Below are positions 34,804-42,878 of a stretch of 64,000 nt of DNA, piece after piece. Below the pieces are notes generated by a model. It saw only the letters and a list, made by a program, of their open reading frames with translations, was not told where the DNA came from and did no database searches. Source of the DNA: Chloroflexales bacterium ZM16-3 (GTDB lineage: Bacteria; Chloroflexota; Chloroflexia; Chloroflexales; Chloroflexaceae); assembly GCA_004138175.2 (NCBI GenBank), contig RYFE02000004.1:62001-126000 (forward strand). The letters run 5' to 3'. Positions within the stretch are counted from its first letter, which is position 1; the number at the start of each line of letters is the position of its first letter. The position numbers were made by a program, and so were the translations under genes.

Positions 34804-34982
34804 GGCAATACCGCAGAAGTAACGCTGTCACCCTGAGTCGCCCGGCCGTAAACGGCCGGGCTGAGTCTACGAAGGCCGCTGAAGCGGCCTGTCCGAGGCC
34901 GCTTCAGCGGCCTTCGTAGACTCAGCCGGGGGCTTCAGCCCCCGGCGAGCGTTGACGCACAGCGTGACTTCTGCTCCATTGC
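34804..34982. mobile_element. MITE-like element, GCTGAAGCGGCC hairpin type (copy 5)
   Basis: 179 bp, ends GCAATACCGCAGAAGTAAC and GTGACTTCTGCTCCATTGC. Direct repeat GTATGGA(G) at 34797-34804 and 34983-34990. The interior has CCGGCCGTAAACGGCCGG, a long stem around GAAGGCCGCTGAAGCGGCC, and GGGGGCTTCAGCCCCC. The right copy of the duplication contains the GGAG that serves the gene at 34997. Confidence 0.85.
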
Positions 34983-34996
34983 GTATGGAGAATTTC

Positions 34997-35929
34997 GTGA
35001 ACCGATCCGCCGTCCCTTACGCTATCCTGTTTGTCGGTGTCCTTATCGCATCCACCGCGTCGATCATGATCACCGGCGCGATCAACCTGGGCATCTCGCC
35101 GATCGCCATCGCCGCCGGCCGGATCAGTCTGGCGGCCCTGATCCTTACTCCCCTCGCATGGGCCAAGGCCGGGCCAGAGCTGCGCCGGGTGAGCCGGCGC
35201 GACCTGGGGCTGGCCATGATCGCCGGGATCTGCCTGGCCGCCCACTTCGCTAGCTGGATCAGCTCGCTGGCCTACACCTCGGTGGCCTCCTCTACGGCGC
35301 TGGTGACAACGAACCCGGTGTTTGTGGCCCTGGCCACCTGGCTAATCTTTCGCGAGCGCCTGACTGTCGGCACCTGGGTCGGGGTGCTGCTAACGGTTGT
35401 CGGCTCGGCGCTGATCGGACTCAGCGACCGCTCGGGCGCTGGGGCGGCCCCGCTCCTCGGCGATGGGCTGGCCCTGCTGGGCGCTGTGACCGTCTCGGGC
35501 TACTTCCTGCTGGGGCGGCTGCTGCGCGCGCGCATGTCTCTGCTGCCATACATCTGGCTGGTCTACACCACGGCGGCGGTGGTGTTGCTGGTGGCCAACG
35601 TGTTCATCGGCCAGTCGCTGCTCGGCCTGCCGCCGGTCGGCTACCTGCTCATCCTCGGGCTCGCCCTCGGGCCGCAGCTGCTGGGCCACACGGCATTCAA
35701 CTGGGCGATCAAGTACCTCTCGCCGACGCTGGTCACGGTGGCCATCCTGGGCGAGCCGATCGGCTCGGCGGCGATGGCGCTGCTGATGTTCCAACAGCCG
35801 CTGCTGCCGCTCCAGCTGGCCGGCGGGGCCGTGCTGCTGCTCGGCATCGCCGTGGCGATCCTGGCGGAGCACCGCCGGTCGCCCCGCCCCGCCCCTGCGC
35901 TTGACCGCACCGCCCCTGTGGGCGGATAA
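34997..35929 (+). CDS. EamA-family (DMT superfamily) transporter
   Basis: About 310 residues with ten predicted membrane helices in two homologous five-helix EamA halves (break near residue 150). The repeated ending of each half, such as PVFVALATWLIFRERLTVGTW and VTVAILGEPIGSAAMALLMF, is typical. It probably exports a metabolite or amino acid; the substrate is unknown. GTG 34997 has GGAG six bases upstream and is preferred over ATG 34985, which overlaps that GGAG. The upstream reading frame into the MITE-like element is not coding. Confidence 0.85.
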   Translation: MNRSAVPYAILFVGVLIASTASIMITGAINLGISPIAIAAGRISLAALILTPLAWAKAGPELRRVSRRDLGLAMIAGICLAAHFASWISSLAYTSVASSTALVTTNPVFVALATWLIFRERLTVGTWVGVLLTVVGSALIGLSDRSGAGAAPLLGDGLALLGAVTVSGYFLLGRLLRARMSLLPYIWLVYTTAAVVLLVANVFIGQSLLGLPPVGYLLILGLALGPQLLGHTAFNWAIKYLSPTLVTVAILGEPIGSAAMALLMFQQPLLPLQLAGGAVLLLGIAVAILAEHRRSPRPAPALDRTAPVGG

Positions 35930-35931
35930 CA

Positions 35932-35957
35932 TGCAATCCGCAATCTGCAATCTGTAA
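35932..35957. repeat. Heptamer array GCAATCT
   Basis: Units GCAATCC, GCAATCT, GCAATCT, GTAATCA between the transporter and the aminotransferase genes. The same heptamer is found at 55841, 56120, 57374 and 57629. Confidence 0.8.
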
Positions 35958-35976
35958 TCATTAAGAGGGTCACGCT

Positions 35977-37149
35977 ATGTCCTTTGACTTCGACCAGATC
36001 ATCCCCCGCCGGGGCAGCGGCAGCGCCAAGTGGGAGGTTTACCCCGAGGATGTCCTGCCCATGTGGGTGGCCGATATGGACTTCGCCTCGCCCGAGCCGG
36101 TGATCCGCGCTCTGCGCGAGCGCGCCGATCACGGGCTCTTCGGCTACGCCATGCCGCCCGCCGACCTTGCGCCGCTGATCTGTCGGCGCATGGCCGACCT
36201 GTATGGCTGGGAGGTGACGCCTGAGCAGGTGATGTTCCCGCCCGGCCTGGTCTCGGCGCTGAATGTGCTCTGCCGCGCCATCGGCGAGCCGGGGGATCAC
36301 GTCGTCACGCTGACCCCGGCCTATATGCCCTTCCTCAGCGCCCCGGCTAACCAGGGCCGGGTCTGCGACACCTTCGACATGACCTACGAGCGGCGCGAGG
36401 ACGGCACGCTGAGCTATAGCCTGGATCTGGACGGCTTCGCCGCCAGCCTGCACCCGCAGACAAAGCTGATCCTGCTCAGCCAGCCGCACAACCCGCTCGG
36501 CATCGAGTATGACCGCGAGACCCTGACGCGCCTGGCTGAGATCTGCACCGAGCGCGGGATCGTGATCGCCTCGGACGAGATTCACTGCGACCTGATGCTC
36601 GGCGGCACCCGCCACACCCCGACGGCCACGCTCTCGCCGGAGATCGCTGCCAATACGGTGACGCTGCTTGCCCCCAGCAAGACCTTCAACCTGCCCGGGC
36701 TGGGCTGTAGCGTGGCGATCGTGCAGAACCCGGAGCTGCGCAAGAAGATTGCCCAGGCCGAGGCCGGGATCGTGCCCCACGTGAACGCCTTCGGCTATAT
36801 CGGTGCCTACGCCGCCTACACCGAGGGCGGCCCCTGGCTGGAGGCGGCGCTGGCCTACCTGACCGAGAACCGCGACACGCTGGTGCGCTCTATCGCCGAG
36901 CACATGCCCCAGCTGCACGTCACCGTGCCCGACGCCACCTACCTGGCCTGGATCGACTGCCGCGAGGCCGGGATTACGGGCAGCCCGGCGACGTTCTTCC
37001 TGGAGCATGCGAAGCTGGCCCTCTCCGACGGGGCGGCCTTCGGCGCGAACGGACAGGGCTTTGTGCGGCTGAACTTCGGCTGCCCGCGCAGCGTGCTCCT
37101 CGACGGCCTCGGGCGCATGCGGGCCGCCCTGGAGGGGCTGGCGGGCTAG
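35977..37149 (+). CDS. MalY/PatB-type PLP aminotransferase (cystathionine beta-lyase)
   Basis: 390 residues, full family length. Start region SAKWEVYPEDVLPMWVADMDF followed by HGLFGYAMPP is diagnostic of MalY/PatB. PLP site: N in LSQPHNPLG, D/E in IASDEIHCDL, and the Schiff-base lysine in APSKTFNLPGL. Family members cleave cystathionine or cysteine S-conjugates, and MalY of E. coli also represses mal genes. Here it is probably a C-S lyase in sulfur amino-acid metabolism. It stands alone between repeats. Confidence 0.9.
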   Translation: MSFDFDQIIPRRGSGSAKWEVYPEDVLPMWVADMDFASPEPVIRALRERADHGLFGYAMPPADLAPLICRRMADLYGWEVTPEQVMFPPGLVSALNVLCRAIGEPGDHVVTLTPAYMPFLSAPANQGRVCDTFDMTYERREDGTLSYSLDLDGFAASLHPQTKLILLSQPHNPLGIEYDRETLTRLAEICTERGIVIASDEIHCDLMLGGTRHTPTATLSPEIAANTVTLLAPSKTFNLPGLGCSVAIVQNPELRKKIAQAEAGIVPHVNAFGYIGAYAAYTEGGPWLEAALAYLTENRDTLVRSIAEHMPQLHVTVPDATYLAWIDCREAGITGSPATFFLEHAKLALSDGAAFGANGQGFVRLNFGCPRSVLLDGLGRMRAALEGLAG

Positions 37150-37150
37150 C

Positions 37151-37252
37151 CTTGGCGCGGCTTCGCCGCACCCACAGTTTATTTTTTTGCTGGGTTGGTC
37201 GGCCAAGCCGACCAACCCAGCAAAAAAACCGGGTCTGGGGCGTAGCTCCAGA
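37151..37252. repeat. Multi-hairpin terminator-like repeat
   Basis: Same family as 13338-13455: GCGCGGCTTCGCCGC, TTTATTTTTTTG, long stem with arms about 37188-37205 and 37206-37228 (GCTGGGTTGGTCGGC / GCCGACCAACCCAGC), AAAAAAACCGGG, then CTGGGGCGTAGCTCCAG. It follows the aminotransferase stop and ends 24 bp before the next gene. Confidence 0.75.
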
Positions 37253-37275
37253 GAATCTATGAAGGAGTATCCCCA

Positions 37276-38517
37276 ATGAGTAACCCTACAGACTCAGCTC
37301 TAACCGCCTATGCCGACATCGCCGTGCAGGTTGGCGTGAATCTACAGCCCGGCCAGCACCTGATTCTGCGCGCCGATGTGCGGGTCGCCCCGCTGGTGCG
37401 TGAGATCACGCGCAGCGCCTACCGGGCTGGAGCGCGCTACGTCCACGTCTTCTACGATGATGAGTCGCTGACGCTGGCGCGCTTCCAGCACGCCCCGCGC
37501 GACTCGTTCGGCGAGTTCCCCGACTGGCGGGTGCGCGCCCAGGTCGAGCTGATCGACGCGGGCGCGGCCCTGATCAGCATCGCCTCGGGTGCCCCCGACC
37601 TGCTGAGCGGGCAGGATCAGGAGCTGATCAGCCTGGTTCAGCAGACGGCGGCCCACCGCAGCCAGCCTATCGGCCAGCGCGTGACCCGCCCGGCGGTGAA
37701 CTGGCTGGTGATCGCCGCGCCCTCGCCCGGCTGGGCCGTCAAGGTCTTCCCCGGCGTGTCGCCCGATGAGGCCGAGGCGAAGCTCTGGGAGGCCATCCTC
37801 AGCTTCTGCCGCACCGACGCGGCCGACCCGGTGGCCGCATGGCGTCAGCACATCGACGACCTGGTCGCCCGCAGCGACTACCTCAACGCGAAGCGCTACG
37901 CCGCCCTGCGCTACAGTGGCCCCGGCACAAACCTCACCCTCGGACTAGCCGATGTCCACCACTGGGTGAGCGGCAAGATGCGGGCCGAGAACGGGGTGTG
38001 GTTTGTGGCCAACCTGCCCACCGAGGAGGTCTTCACCGCGCCGCACCGCGACCGGGTCGATGGGGTTGTGCGGGCCTCGAAGCCGCTGAACCTGGGCGGC
38101 AGCCTGATCGATAACTTTAGCCTGACCTTCCGCGAGGGCCGGGTGGTGGATGTGCAGGCTGAACAGGGCGAGGATGTGCTGCGCCGCCTGATCGCTACGG
38201 ATGAGAGCGCGGCCCGCCTGGGCGAGGTGGCCCTGGTGCCTGAGAGCTCGCCGATCGCCAGGGCTAACCGGATCTTCTACAACACCCTGTTCGACGAGAA
38301 CGCGGCCAGCCACGTCGCCCTCGGCCGGGCCTACCGCTTCACCGTCGATGGAGGGGCAGACATGTTGAGCGAGCAGTTCGCGGCGGTCGGCGGCAACGAG
38401 AGCGCCATCCATGTGGACTTTATGATCGGCTCGGCCGCGCTCGACATCGACGGCCTGGATGCCGACGGCAACGCCGAGCCGCTGATGCGGGCAGGCGAGT
38501 GGGCATTTGAGGCATAG
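37276..38517 (+). CDS. M29-family aminopeptidase
   Basis: 413 residues, matching the M29 thermophilic aminopeptidases (AmpS/AmpT), which use a two-metal site. Recognisable regions are HLILRADVRVAPLVREI, YVHVFYDDESL, NLPTEEVFTAPHRDRVDG (metal-site Glu) and the C-terminal ASHVALGRAYRF and IHVDFMIGS (His, His and Asp ligands). Cytoplasmic, broad-specificity removal of N-terminal residues. A MITE-like element follows 33 bp after the stop. Confidence 0.92.
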   Translation: MSNPTDSALTAYADIAVQVGVNLQPGQHLILRADVRVAPLVREITRSAYRAGARYVHVFYDDESLTLARFQHAPRDSFGEFPDWRVRAQVELIDAGAALISIASGAPDLLSGQDQELISLVQQTAAHRSQPIGQRVTRPAVNWLVIAAPSPGWAVKVFPGVSPDEAEAKLWEAILSFCRTDAADPVAAWRQHIDDLVARSDYLNAKRYAALRYSGPGTNLTLGLADVHHWVSGKMRAENGVWFVANLPTEEVFTAPHRDRVDGVVRASKPLNLGGSLIDNFSLTFREGRVVDVQAEQGEDVLRRLIATDESAARLGEVALVPESSPIARANRIFYNTLFDENAASHVALGRAYRFTVDGGADMLSEQFAAVGGNESAIHVDFMIGSAALDIDGLDADGNAEPLMRAGEWAFEA

Positions 38518-38550
38518 CGGCGCACTTGCGCGTGCTAAGAGCGTTGTTAG

Positions 38551-38673
38551 GCAATACCGCAGAAGTAACCCTGTGAAGTGTTCTGTCATTCTGAGCGCAG
38601 CGAAGAATCCCGGCCGGGACGCTTCGCTGCGCTCAGCGTGACATGGGTGACAGGGTTACTTCTGCGGTATTGC
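38551..38673. mobile_element. MITE-like element, GAGCGCAGCGAAG hairpin type (copy 6)
   Basis: 123 bp, perfect terminal inverted repeats, identical to copy 8479-8601 at all but two central positions. Perfect 8-bp target duplication GTTGTTAG (38543-38550 and 38674-38681). The rest of this gene-free gap (to 38888) holds no recognisable feature. Confidence 0.88.
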
Positions 38674-38888
38674 GTTGTTAGCCTCTACGTTGAAACACAC
38701 GCTTCTATGTGTTCGCTCATCAATGCAGTTTTCTTCACCTACCGTGACAGATTCATCGCCTACAATATCATCGCTAAGTGATAGGCTGGAAATCAGCGCA
38801 CGACTACTGAGGGGAGCAGATCTTCTTCATCATCCCTCGTGATATCTGAAAACTGATCTGCTTCCCTTCATAAGGAGCATGGTTCTCT

Positions 38889-40511
38889 ATGTCGTTCACG
38901 CACCCACAACTCATAGCCTTACGCCTGAGCCTGATCTTAAGTGTCATCGTTATCATCCTTCTTCACACCCCAACCATGCCCACCTCAACTGCGATGCCCC
39001 TGGCGGCAAGCAGTGACTGTTTCAACGAAAACTTTACTGATTCAAACCTGAATACAGCCTGGGCCTGGATTGATCCGCTTGGAGGCTCTCTCTATAACCT
39101 ATCCGCTAATCCGGGCAGCTTACGCATCCATGCGCTGTCCGGCAATCGCGACTTAGCGACATTTAATAAAAATGCGCCACGCATTATGCGCTCCATAACG
39201 GGCGACTTTGATATTCAGACCAAGTTGACGATTGACCCAACCGAGATCTATCAATCTGCTGGCTTGCTTGTGTGGGTAGATGACTCGAATTTTGTCTGGA
39301 TCGGGCGGAGTGTAAGTAATGTAATCGCACATAACTATGTAAGAGGAAACTCAAACACTGGCCTAAACCCGTCAGAACGCTCCTATAATAATACTACCGT
39401 ATATTTTCGTATAGTCAGGCAGGCTGCTACATTTTGGACTTACTACAGCGAAGACGGCATGTCCTGGACAATGACTGGCTCTATCGGTTACTCATCAGTG
39501 CCCAATACCATCAGTGCCGGTCTATTTTTGATCAACAATTGGCAGGACAATCCCCTTCAGGCTGACTTTGACTACATTCGAAGCAACTGCGCAGCAAGGA
39601 CGGTATACCTTCCTGTCATCAATAAGCCAGCACCAGTGGCACTTATGGGGAAAGTGGTCTTTGCAATCGCCTATATCGATGCGACACCACTAAATGATAT
39701 AAATGCCCATCAGGAGGAGTTCATCGCCGGTTTGCGAAGCGCTTCTACATGGCATGGCTATGCCGATCCAGATCGGCGACCTTCGCTTGGGTACGCCACC
39801 TATGGAGGCTCTGTCATTCAACTGAATGAAGGCCCGCCGCATCGCTCTGACACAGGTCAGTTTGACTATGCCGCTGTTTACAGACGTTTCGACTTATGTA
39901 CGAAAATTCAACAGGGTGTCGTGGATGAGGTCTGGATTTGGGAGAGCGGGACCGGTAACGCCTGGGAATGGGTCACCAATGGCCCAAACTGGTCGTGGAC
40001 ATGGGGGGCAAATGTTCCTATGTGCAGCCGAACCGTAACCACCATGAACCTGAACTACCAGCGCGAGATTGATGTGGCGTATGAGAGCTACTCACATCGG
40101 CTCGAAGGCGCTTTTATGACGCACTATCCTTGCGACTTCTACACGAATACGTGGCCTTGGATCAATTGGCCAAGCCAGTGTAGCGGGCGCGTCAGTGACC
40201 AGTTCGGATATGTGGCGCGCCCCTTTGTCGGCAACAACTTTGTAGCCGTCTGTGGTGATGCTCATCATCCACCCAACATCCTCGATGATCGAGAGTATAT
40301 TTATGATGACACTCGTTCCGTGCAGTCTATCTGTAAAGACTGGCAATGGGATGGATCTGGGCAAGTCAGCACCTTCAACTGTACAGAGTGGGGCTGTACC
40401 CATCGGGGCTTCCATATATGGTGGATGCAAAACCTGCCAGGGTACGGCAATAACAATCGTGATCGAAACGGCAACTTGATGCCTAACTGGTGGGAGGTTC
40501 TATTCCAGTGA
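38889..40511 (+). CDS. Secreted protein with laminin-G/DUF1349-like domain and unknown tryptophan-rich C-domain
   Basis: 540 residues. N-terminal signal/anchor (LIALRLSLILSVIVIILL). Residues about 45-235 are a concanavalin-like jelly roll (FNENFTDSNLNTAWAWIDP, FDIQTKLTIDP, WTYYSEDGMSW). The segment RTVYLPVINKP at about 240 resembles the YLPL ends of other surface proteins. Residues about 255-540 are an unrecognised domain rich in Trp, Tyr and Cys (VDEVWIWE, WINWPSQCSGR). AAGGAG at 38872 precedes the start by 11 bp. The DNA is clearly AT-richer than its neighbours, suggesting horizontal transfer. Confidence 0.75.
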   Translation: MSFTHPQLIALRLSLILSVIVIILLHTPTMPTSTAMPLAASSDCFNENFTDSNLNTAWAWIDPLGGSLYNLSANPGSLRIHALSGNRDLATFNKNAPRIMRSITGDFDIQTKLTIDPTEIYQSAGLLVWVDDSNFVWIGRSVSNVIAHNYVRGNSNTGLNPSERSYNNTTVYFRIVRQAATFWTYYSEDGMSWTMTGSIGYSSVPNTISAGLFLINNWQDNPLQADFDYIRSNCAARTVYLPVINKPAPVALMGKVVFAIAYIDATPLNDINAHQEEFIAGLRSASTWHGYADPDRRPSLGYATYGGSVIQLNEGPPHRSDTGQFDYAAVYRRFDLCTKIQQGVVDEVWIWESGTGNAWEWVTNGPNWSWTWGANVPMCSRTVTTMNLNYQREIDVAYESYSHRLEGAFMTHYPCDFYTNTWPWINWPSQCSGRVSDQFGYVARPFVGNNFVAVCGDAHHPPNILDDREYIYDDTRSVQSICKDWQWDGSGQVSTFNCTEWGCTHRGFHIWWMQNLPGYGNNNRDRNGNLMPNWWEVLFQ

Positions 40512-40534
40512 TGCCTTGGCGCACAGCATGGAGC

Positions 40535-40564
40535 GGTAGGGACGCAGCGTGCTGCGTCCTTACC
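40535..40564. repeat. GGTAGGGACGCAGC palindrome
   Basis: Near-perfect inverted repeat around GACGCAGCGTGCTGCGTC. It overlaps the stop codon of the minus-strand ABC gene. A second copy of the same type is at 50452-50480. Confidence 0.7.
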
Positions 40565-42449
40565 ACGGCCTATACCCCGCATCCTGGTGGCGAAAGTAAG
40601 CCGAGTACAGCTCGGCGTAGTGGCCGCCGACCTCCAGCAGCCCGGCGTGGTCGCCCTGCTCGATCACCTGGCCATGGCGCATCACGATGATCCGATCGGC
40701 GGCGCGCACCGTGCTCAGCCGGTGCGCGATCACGACGCTCGTCCGCCCGCGCATGGCCGTCTCCAGGCCGGCCTGCACCTGCACCTCGGTGAAGGGATCG
40801 ATGCTAGCCGTGGCCTCGTCCAGCAGGATGATCGCCGGGTCCTGGAGCAGCACGCGGGCCATGGCCACCAGCTGGCGCTGGCCCAGCGAGATGCGCGCCC
40901 CGCGCTCGCCCACGTCGGTGCCCAGCCCCTCGGGCAGGTCGGCCACCCAGCCGCCCGCGCCGATCTGCCCGGCCGCCGCCGCCACCTCCTCGTCGGACGC
41001 GCCAGGCCGCCCGTAGCGGATGTTGTCGGCCACCGTGCCCGAGAAGAGGAAGGGTGCCTGCGGCACCAGCCCGATCTGTCGGCGGTAGGCGGCCAGGTCA
41101 AGCCGCCGGATGTCGCGCCCGTCCACCAGCAGCCGCCCGCCCTGGAACTCGTAGAAGCGCATGATCAGCTTCACCAAGCTCGACTTGCCCGCCCCGGTAT
41201 GCCCCACGATCGCCAGCCGCTCGCCGGCCCGGATGTGCAGGCTGAAGTCGTGTAGAACCTGGGGGTTGGGGGTTGGGGGTTGGGGGCTGGGAGTTTGCGT
41301 ATGGGGGTTGGGGGTTGTGCTCTCGCTGCCCTGACCGGCCCAACCCCTAGCTCCCAACCCCCAACCCCCATACGCAAATTCCATCCCCTCAAACGCGATC
41401 TCCCCGCGCAGGCGGCCGGGGTTCTCATCCGCCTCCTGTACCACCCGAGGCTCGGCGTCGATCAGGGCGAAGACCCGCTCGCTGGCGGCCAGACCCTGCT
41501 GGAACTGGCTCCAGAACGAGGCGATGCTGGTGATCGGGTAGAAGAAGATCGTCAGTCCCTGCACAAACAGGTACCAGTCGCCCACGCTGACGCTGCCGCC
41601 GATCACCAGCAGGCCGCCCACATAGATCACCGCCGAGGTGCCCAGCCCCGAGATCGTGTTCAGCAGCGGGAAGATGCTGCCGAAGACGGCCACGCGGGTC
41701 AGCTGCACGCGGTAGGCCAGGGCGTTGGTGGCCTGGAAGTCGGCGTAGAGCGCGGCCTCCTGGCGGAAGCCCTTGGCCACCGCCATGCCGCTGATCGTCT
41801 CCTGGATGCTGGCGTTCACCGTGGCCTGGGCGCGCTGGTACTGCTGCATGGCCCGCCGGGCCAGCCGCCGGAAGACCGTGGCCACCACCACCACCACCGG
41901 CCCCAGGGACAGCGTCACCAGGGCCAGCCGCCAGTTCACCGCCAGCATCACCGCCGAGATCACGCCCACCAGCACCAGCTGGCTCAGCAGGTCAACCGTC
42001 AGCGTCACCACCGTCGCGAAGTCCTGGGTGTCCGAGGTAACCCGGCTGACCACCCGGCCCGAGGCGTTCTGGTCGTAGAAGGACATGTCGCGGCGCATCA
42101 CGGCGCGGAAGGCGTCTTGGCGCAGGGCCAGCACCACACCGCCCACGGCGCGGGCCGCGTAGCGCTGGCGCACAAAGTTAAAGACCCAGCCCACCCCGCC
42201 CAGCACTGTCACCAGGCCAGAGAGGCCGAGCAGCAGCTGGGCGCTCGGGCTGCCGGAGAGGGCGTCGATGCCACGCGAGATCACCAGCGGCACCACGGTG
42301 GCCGCCAGCGAGGCCAGCGCCACCATCAGCGAGACGAGTATCACCCGCCGGGCCTGGGGCCGGAAGTAGGCGGCGATGCGGCGGATGAGCTGTGTGTCGC
42401 TGTAGCTGCGGTCGTACTCTTCGGCGCTGAGGCCGCCTGTTATTCCCAT
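40560..42449 (-). CDS. ABC exporter subunit, catalytically canonical Walker B
   Basis: About 629 residues: six membrane helices (about 35-330), then an ATPase domain with Walker A GHTGAGKSS, signature ISLGQRQL (not LSGGQ), Walker B IILLDEATAS with the catalytic Glu, and H-loop IAHRLSTV. About 40 residues rich in G, P, T and Q, encoded by a heptamer array (41259-41380), interrupt the ATPase domain between EGMEFAYGG and VLHDFSLHI. AGAGGA precedes ATG 42449; the longer open frame upstream is repeat DNA. With the gene at 42879 it forms a heterodimeric exporter of drugs, lipids or peptides. Confidence 0.9.
   Translation of the reverse strand: MGITGGLSAEEYDRSYSDTQLIRRIAAYFRPQARRVILVSLMVALASLAATVVPLVISRGIDALSGSPSAQLLLGLSGLVTVLGGVGWVFNFVRQRYAARAVGGVVLALRQDAFRAVMRRDMSFYDQNASGRVVSRVTSDTQDFATVVTLTVDLLSQLVLVGVISAVMLAVNWRLALVTLSLGPVVVVVATVFRRLARRAMQQYQRAQATVNASIQETISGMAVAKGFRQEAALYADFQATNALAYRVQLTRVAVFGSIFPLLNTISGLGTSAVIYVGGLLVIGGSVSVGDWYLFVQGLTIFFYPITSIASFWSQFQQGLAASERVFALIDAEPRVVQEADENPGRLRGEIAFEGMEFAYGGWGLGARGWAGQGSESTTPNPHTQTPSPQPPTPNPQVLHDFSLHIRAGERLAIVGHTGAGKSSLVKLIMRFYEFQGGRLLVDGRDIRRLDLAAYRRQIGLVPQAPFLFSGTVADNIRYGRPGASDEEVAAAAGQIGAGGWVADLPEGLGTDVGERGARISLGQRQLVAMARVLLQDPAIILLDEATASIDPFTEVQVQAGLETAMRGRTSVVIAHRLSTVRAADRIIVMRHGQVIEQGDHAGLLEVGGHYAELYSAYFRHQDAGYRPW
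41259..41380. repeat. Heptamer array GGGGGTT with inverse copy, in frame inside an ABC gene
   Basis: About five tandem GGGGGTT-type units (41261-41300), TGCGTAT, two more units, then a 25-bp spacer and the inverse sequence (41341-41380, CCCAACCCCCAACCCCCATA). The arms can form a long hairpin. Read on the minus strand it encodes a low-complexity insert in the ATP-binding domain. Confidence 0.85.
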
Positions 42450-42529
42450 AAGAGTCCTCTGTTCTTGTTTGCGGGTGCCCCGCCCTTTTTGCGGGCGCTG
42501 CGCCCTGTACCCACGTGTCTCCGGATGCG

Positions 42530-42850
42530 GGCGCTGCGCCCCGCGCCCCGCCCCGGGGGCCAGCCCCCGGGACCCCCGCTGGGGGCGCGTCGCCCCCCAG
42601 ACCCCCCGAATCTGATGCTGCGGTGTGCGGAATGCTCGTTGTTTGGCCTCCTCGTGTGTCCGGCATGGGCATTGCCGCTGAGGTGCGACCACCCGCACCT
42701 GCGCAGCTGTCATGACAACGGGCATTGCAAGAGCTGCCGGCCTAAGATTCCAGGGTTCGAAGGGGCGGAGCCCCTCGCGGGGGTCCAGGGGGCAAGCGCC
42801 CCCTGGCGCGGGTCTGGGGCGCGCAGCCCCAGCGGAGATACCGGGAAGGT
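42530..42850. repeat. Long structured repeat, copy A
   Basis: About 320 bp between the two ABC genes. It shares ordered conserved blocks with 60778-61120: GGATGCGGGCGCTGCGCCCC, TGATGCTGC, CGTTGTTTGGCCT, CATGACAACGGGCA, CGGCCTAAGATTCCAGGG and GAAGGGGCG-AGCCCCTCGCG. Outer parts are GC hairpins; CGTTGT and ACAACG form a long-range pair. No conserved open frame spans it. Confidence 0.75.
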
Positions 42851-42878
42851 GGGGCGCGTAGCCCCAGCGGAGATCAGG

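Noticed and set aside
42450-42725. N-terminal 92 codons added to the ABC subunit
   Set aside because: They read through the long repeat and are R, P and G rich without a transporter-like feature; a good Shine-Dalgarno sits before ATG 42449.
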